From positions 18,334,005 to 18,398,004 of the forward strand of contig NC_053115.1 of NCBI RefSeq assembly GCF_010015445.1: a DNA stretch of 64,000 bases. The letters are read 5' to 3'. Origin of the DNA: Perca fluviatilis. Taxonomy: Eukaryota; Chordata; Actinopteri; Perciformes; Percidae. Under the pieces are notes generated by a model. That model had not been told where the DNA came from. It saw only the letters and a list, made by a program, of their open reading frames with translations, and did not search any database. The position numbers and the translations under genes were made by a program. Shown piece by piece: positions 59,222 through 64,000 of this stretch; position 1 is the stretch's first letter; the number at the start of each line of letters is the position of its first letter.

Positions 59222-62200
59222 TCAAGATGGCTTGTCACCTTCTTTCTTCAGACGGCTTTTAGAAAACAGAAACAAAGAAACAAGGTAAACACTTTTGCGG
59301 TGAAACACATTTTACGTGAGTTTAACTGAGCAATGTGGAATCATGTTGATAATTTTGGCTCCATAGTGGAGAAAATGTTAACAACAAATGCACAAATACG
59401 AAGGGATTTGACATATTATGAAGTCCCATTAAAGTGATGGTTCGGTGTAATTTCACCCTAGGGTCCTTTGCACCATGACCTCGAACCAAACACCCCCCCA
59501 GAAGCTTTTTTCACCTGGATCGAACAATGGGAGAGTTAGCATAGAGTAGCGTTATCAGCTGGTTAGCTTAGTGCAGGCGCAAATGAATCCAACTGTGTAT
59601 TTTGTAAGTTACCCCACTAACAATGCCCAAAATGATACCAAACTTCTGCAGTAGTACAAATAGGTTATGCACTTATAAAACAATGGATTGGAAAGTTTGT
59701 AAGTACACCAGGAGTTTATTTAAATAACACTTGCCTGCTGGCTTCCGCTCTCTGCTGCTACTGCTACCGGCAGTAAGACGAGTGCTTAGGGACGTCTACA
59801 AATTACAACACCGAAAAAAGATACAACAAAAATATGTATTAATTTAATGATTAAATAAGGTAGGAAGTGTCTCCAAACTTACCTCAATTATAATTTCTCT
59901 CTTGCTATTTGTACTACAACACTTAATTTATAAAAATAAGTTAAATTAATAAATATTTTTCAGTGTTGTAATTTGTAGACGTCCCTAAGCACTCTTACTG
60001 CCGGTAGCAGTAGCAGCAGAGAGCAGAAGCCAACAGCCAAGTGTTCTATAAATAAACTTCTGGTGTACTTACAAACTTTCCAATCCATTGTTTTAATGAG
60101 TACATAACCTATTTGTACTAGTGTAGAAGTTTGGTATCATTTTGGGCATTATTAGTGGGGTAACATAGGAAATACACAGTTGGATCCATTAGCGCCTGCA
60201 CTAAGCTAACCAGCTAATAACGCTAACTCTCCCAATGTTCGATCCAGGTAAAAAAAGCTTCTTCTTCTTGTTTGGCTCGAGGTCGTGGTGCAAAGGACCC
60301 TAGGGTGAAATTACTCCGAACCATCACTTTAAGCTGCATAGCTACGATAATAATGTGATGCTTTTTAATCACTGAAAGATCCTAATTTCTTTTCTCTCTA
60401 GTGTAAGATAAGACATTGAAAAGCCTCACCTATAATAATCTTCCTGACTCGGGAGAGGGCCTCCATGCAGGTGATGCCCATGCAGCCACTGCTGCTCCAT
60501 AGCCATCCTCTGCAGCTCTGCAGACTGAGCATGCATGGCCTGGAGCTGATGAGCAGCAGACTGGGGAATATGGCCCTGCAGCTCTCGTTGATATGCAGCT
60601 CCTATGGAAGACACATAAAAAGACCAAATTTGGAGGAGATGGACTCAGAAAAGATTCAAGTGGTAGGCTGTGGGTTGAGATTACGAACCAAACAGTGGGT
60701 GGCGCAGCATCTCATGATCATGAGGAAGCTCGCTGAGTAAAGCATTGGGAATCGGGCCGCCAGGGAAGGGGAACCTGGCAAAACGTGGTCCTGTTCCCAG
60801 GTGGTCTAGGGGATGAGGGCCTGAACCTGGACGAAGAAATAAAATCATACAGTAAATGAAGGTCAACTTCACCCAACCGGATATATTAATGCCGACTAAT
60901 TAACTTAGCAAAACCCATAAAGTCAATAATAATAAGTCAATAAGTCCAAACTCACCTTGACTGAGGAGATCCTGTTGGTGCAGGTGGAGGTGGGAGTGAA
61001 TGTGAGAGTGCTGGTGATGATGTGGCGTCACATTGAGCATCTGTAGCCTGGCAGCAGGGTCGGTCGCCACAGATGCCATCCTCTCTGCGTGAAGCCGCTC
61101 TGCAGTGAGTCGCTCTGCGTAACTCAGCTCCGGGCGCATCTGAGGTCCTGCCAGCGCCATCCGCTCCCGCTCCAGGTGGTGCAGCCCGGGATGAAAGGGT
61201 GCAAAGTGGTGGGGAGGCCCGGGTATGTGGGGAAGACCGATGGCCCCGTGTCGGGCAAAGTGCTCCATGGGGTTGGCTGATTGGTGTAACGTTTCCATGT
61301 CTTGGGGCTTGACCTCAAAGCCAGGCTTCATCCTCTCGCGGAGCTCCCTCTCTCGGAGGTTTCGGAGCTCGCGCTCTCTAAGGCTGGGTTCAGCGCTGTA
61401 CAGGCCGGGCATGTGGTAGGCCAGCAAGGGGTCGCCAGGGCTCAGTGACACATAGAAAGGGTGGTTCCGGTTGTTGGGCGACATGACATGAGGTCGGGCA
61501 TATTCACTCAGGGTGCGCAGAGCAGGTGTATCAGGGCCAATGTATGGGGGCACAGCGGCTACAGTGGTGGGCGGCTGCTCAAAGGAGGGGCGCCCGTGGC
61601 CCTGAACCGTCATCTGAACATCACTCATGCGACTGTCGTGGGACGAACTGGAGGCTCTCTGTAAGCAAAGACAGTGTGTGAGATAACTCGCGTTACAACT
61701 CAATACATGTTTTGTGACAAAGAAGATGTTAAAAAAAAAAGGAACGAATGGACTGTCGCACTCACAGCATTTCTGTCTGCCTCCCTTTCTCTCTCTCTCT
61801 CTCTGTCTTTTTCCCTTTCACGTTCTTGTCGAGCACTGAGCTCAGCCTCTCTCCTGGACTTTTCAACTGCGTCTTCCCTTTTCTTGGCCAGCTTGGAGGC
61901 TGAAAGTGGAGTAAAGAACAGGTCTGTTCTGGCACAGGAGTTGTAACCACGATCCAGGTGTTTGATAAACCTGAAAGAAATAACAGATGTGCATTTTCTT
62001 TTGAGTATGACTAATAATCTTTCACACATAATCGCAACTTTCACACAGAATAATGATTCATTTAAAAGGTAGTTTTGGAAACAATTCCTATCAGTTATAC
62101 TGACAGAGAGATATAATGAGATCTGGGAATCATTTAACTCTGCAAGAACTGCCTTTACAAAGTTTAATGGGAACACCACCAGCAATCAGACAAGTCCACA

Positions 62201-64000
62201 GTTTAAATGTATTATGTGAACCACTTATTTGTAAAGGAAAACAAAAGCAACAATGGTTAACATGACTACTTGTATATGAAAGGGGTGGCTCCAAGTGATG
62301 AAGACTCTACAGTCCATTTCAGCTTTACAAAACTTTCGTCTTTCAGCTCATTGTTTTAGTTTTCCGGCCTGCGACTTTACTATTTTATTTCTCTCTCATT
62401 GCTCTCACAGCGCCGTTGTGATCAGCAGCGGGCAGCTGTTTTCAGCAGAAATTACTCCAAAGCCCAAGACAAGACAGTTAGCGACTAGCTGGTGAACGTA
62501 CATTTTCCTCAGGAAGTGGTGGAGACCAAACCAGAACTAAAACGATAACGAACATCGGACTTCCATTTGTCAAATTAGCTTCCAATGAATGTTAGTGTTG
62601 CTCTTCATCTGCTGGAAAAAGGCAACAGTATGCTAACTAGTTTGTGTTCACAGCTTTTTTTCGACTGCCCCCAAGTGGTCAGTTATTGCAGGTTTTAGGG
62701 ATTTTGTTTGAAACGTCTGGACTACTTGTGTTGCTTCTAGGTTAAGTAAAATGTTGTCATAATTGGTAGGACTGGTGTATTTTTTCTTTAAATTGCGCAT
62801 TTGATACTCACACGTATAATAAAAGTAAATAAAACAAAGAGGCATTGTTATTTAAACACTGTGGTATAGCAGTTTTCACAACAATGCATAGCAATCTGAA
62901 AACCTTCCAATTTTACAAGATGAGTTATACAATTATTTTGTGGTGATTGTCCTAAAAAAGAATGTCTTCCAACATACCGTGCAGACTGGCTGGCATGGCT
63001 TGCCATGTTGACAATGGTGGGCTCTGGCGAGGGGCTCCGAGGTGGAGAGGGTGGGCTTTCAGCCTCTTCTATCTCATCCAATGGCTCTTCTTTAATCTGA
63101 ATGTGTGATCCCCCTGCTGCGGTGCTCGGTGAGGGTCTCAGAGGAAGAGGTTGGAATGCAGGCTTGAGGCTCGGGACAGGGCCAATAGCAGAAGATGTTA
63201 CAGAGGTGAGAGGGTGTGAGGCTGCGGCCGGTGGGTGAGAGGAAGTCATGCTTTTTCCAGGGTGGGTCTGCACCTGAGAGATCACTGGAAGCTGGGTAGG
63301 AAGCGACTGCATTGGCAAAGGCATTGGCATGAGCTGAAGAGGAGGAGGGGGGGCACCTGGAGGATGCTGGTTGGGAAGAGAATTGAGTGGCTTTAGAGCA
63401 GGGGGAGGGGGGAGATTGGAGGGCATCTGAGGGAAAGGTGTAGCAGACTGGTGTGGCATCTGTTTGTGTGAAGGTGGAATTGGAGTGGTGGGAGGAGGCT
63501 TGATTTGTGGACCAGATAGAGGAGATTGGGGGAGCTGAGACTCCCTAAAGAAGGGAGGGGGTCGCTGGGGGGCCTGAGGTGATGGGCCATGAGGCTGCAG
63601 AGACTGTGCAGAGTTGAGAGCAGGTGGGACCTGAAATGCTGGAGAAAGAGGAGAATCCTGAGCCAGTGCTGAAGGAAGATTTGGTAAACCATAAAGAGAG
63701 TGAGAGGCGGGCTGTGGTCGGCTGTTTGGGCCTACTGTGGCAGCTGACTGACCGGCAGCTGGCTGAGGGGGGTCCTGAGAAGGAGGGGGGGGGCTCTGAG
63801 CAGGATCAACAGGGGGGGTGCTTTGCATTGGCTGAGGAGTGATGGGATTGCCCTGAGAGGGGAGGGCCTGTGGGACTAGTGCGTCAGCCGGCACAGCAGC
63901 AGTAGCAACAGGCTCTGATGGGCCACCGTTCGGCTGGGCAGATGAGTCAGAGTCGCTCTCGTTGCCCTGCTGAGGGCTGGGAATGCTGGGAATGCTGGGA
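59222..64000 (-). CDS. rere: RERE / atrophin-2, C-terminal part (gene continues beyond the right edge)
   Basis: Nuclear co-regulator with HDAC and nuclear-receptor partners, important in development. Six exons in one frame, in transcript order: >64000-62978, 61970-61766, 61658-60956, 60820-60689, 60601-60430, 59255-59222. The first visible exon encodes the proline/glutamine-rich segment, starting with [18 protein letters not shown], then [20 protein letters not shown] and a sumoylation-like IKEEPLDE. Next come [17 protein letters not shown] and a charged RE repeat ([15 protein letters not shown]). The large exon 60956-61658 has [32 protein letters not shown] and histidine-rich [18 protein letters not shown], then [20 protein letters not shown]. 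The end is [36 protein letters not shown], stop. The ELM2/SANT/GATA N-terminal half lies outside the window. The donor at 60689 (gttcgt) was chosen because it alone restores the frame of [12 protein letters not shown]. Fishes have two rere copies; which one this is was not resolved. ATN1 is less likely given the [15 protein letters not shown] context and RLKKEGDK tail. Confidence 0.92.
59429..60332. mobile_element. TTAA-type foldback element, copy 2 (complete)
   Basis: The element at 59433-60328 (896 bp) starts agtgatggttcgg and ends ccgaaccatcact, exact inverted termini, flanked by TTAA at 59429-59432 and 60329-60332. The two halves are near-perfect reverse complements through to the centre (tgcttagggacgtctacaaa; tttgtagacgtccctaagca). 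It occupies the last rere intron (59256-60429), which is otherwise short. A relative sits at 28755-29605. TTAA fits piggyBac- or Kolobok-type transposition; no transposase is seen. Confidence 0.85.

Noticed and set aside
60685..60820. Donor at 60684 (gtaatc) for the rere exon
   Set aside because: It shifts the frame of the next exon to an unrelated sequence. The donor four bases earlier in the transcript (gttcgt, exon end 60689) restores the conserved HPLFGxxYxRxL reading.

Overview
The window is vertebrate nuclear DNA, most likely from a ray-finned fish (probably a percomorph teleost). The evidence is split genes with consensus GT-AG introns, often 70 to 500 bp long, a high density of short foldback and MITE-type DNA transposons, a tRNA-derived SINE with A and B boxes, and CA/TA/GA microsatellites. 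I see no bacterial-type operon, CRISPR array, tRNA or rRNA gene.

Seven protein-coding genes can be read exon by exon. (1) 59-10733 (+): the 3' 35 exons of a sarcomeric, fast-skeletal-type myosin heavy chain; the gene starts left of the window. (2) 12404-20264 (+): p4htm, a transmembrane prolyl 4-hydroxylase. (3) 21598-31318 (-): an slc26a6-like anion exchanger. (4) 34804-37136 (+): kbtbd12, a BTB-BACK-Kelch protein. (5) 38285-41342 (-): iho1 (ccdc36), a meiotic axis/DSB factor. (6) 44194-46876 (+): the C1orf159 homologue, a small type I membrane protein. (7) 51797-55437 (+): perm1, a PGC-1/ERR-induced muscle regulator. An eighth gene, rere (atrophin-2), enters from the right edge on the minus strand (59222 to beyond 64000). 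Every gene that is complete in the window splices in silico to one open frame: 497 aa p4htm, 813 aa slc26a6, 620 aa kbtbd12, 430 aa iho1, 199 aa C1orf159 and 1040 aa perm1.

Layout: the myosin gene and p4htm are tandem. p4htm and slc26a6 converge, with a hAT element between them. kbtbd12 and iho1 converge. iho1 and C1orf159 are head to head. perm1 and rere converge. The genes do not form a pathway, but three (myosin heavy chain, kbtbd12, perm1) are associated with striated muscle. From memory of human maps, P4HTM, SLC26A6 and IHO1 lie on 3p21, KBTBD12 on 3q21, and C1orf159, PERM1 and RERE on 1p36, so the window would join blocks that are separate in human.

Most of the non-coding sequence of interest is mobile DNA: two hAT-type elements with exact 8-bp target duplications, a ~2 kb foldback interrupted by a Harbinger-type element with a CAG duplication, two TTAA foldbacks of one family, two copies of a Tc1-type MITE, a SINE upstream of perm1, and several smaller MITEs. 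I found no convincing undescribed biological system. The best leads are regulatory or structural: a SINE-embedded ERR-type site upstream of perm1, short uORFs before the perm1 start, a perfect 21-bp hairpin upstream of C1orf159, and the nested foldbacks. All family assignments come from reading the translated sequence and from recall of the families, not from a database search.
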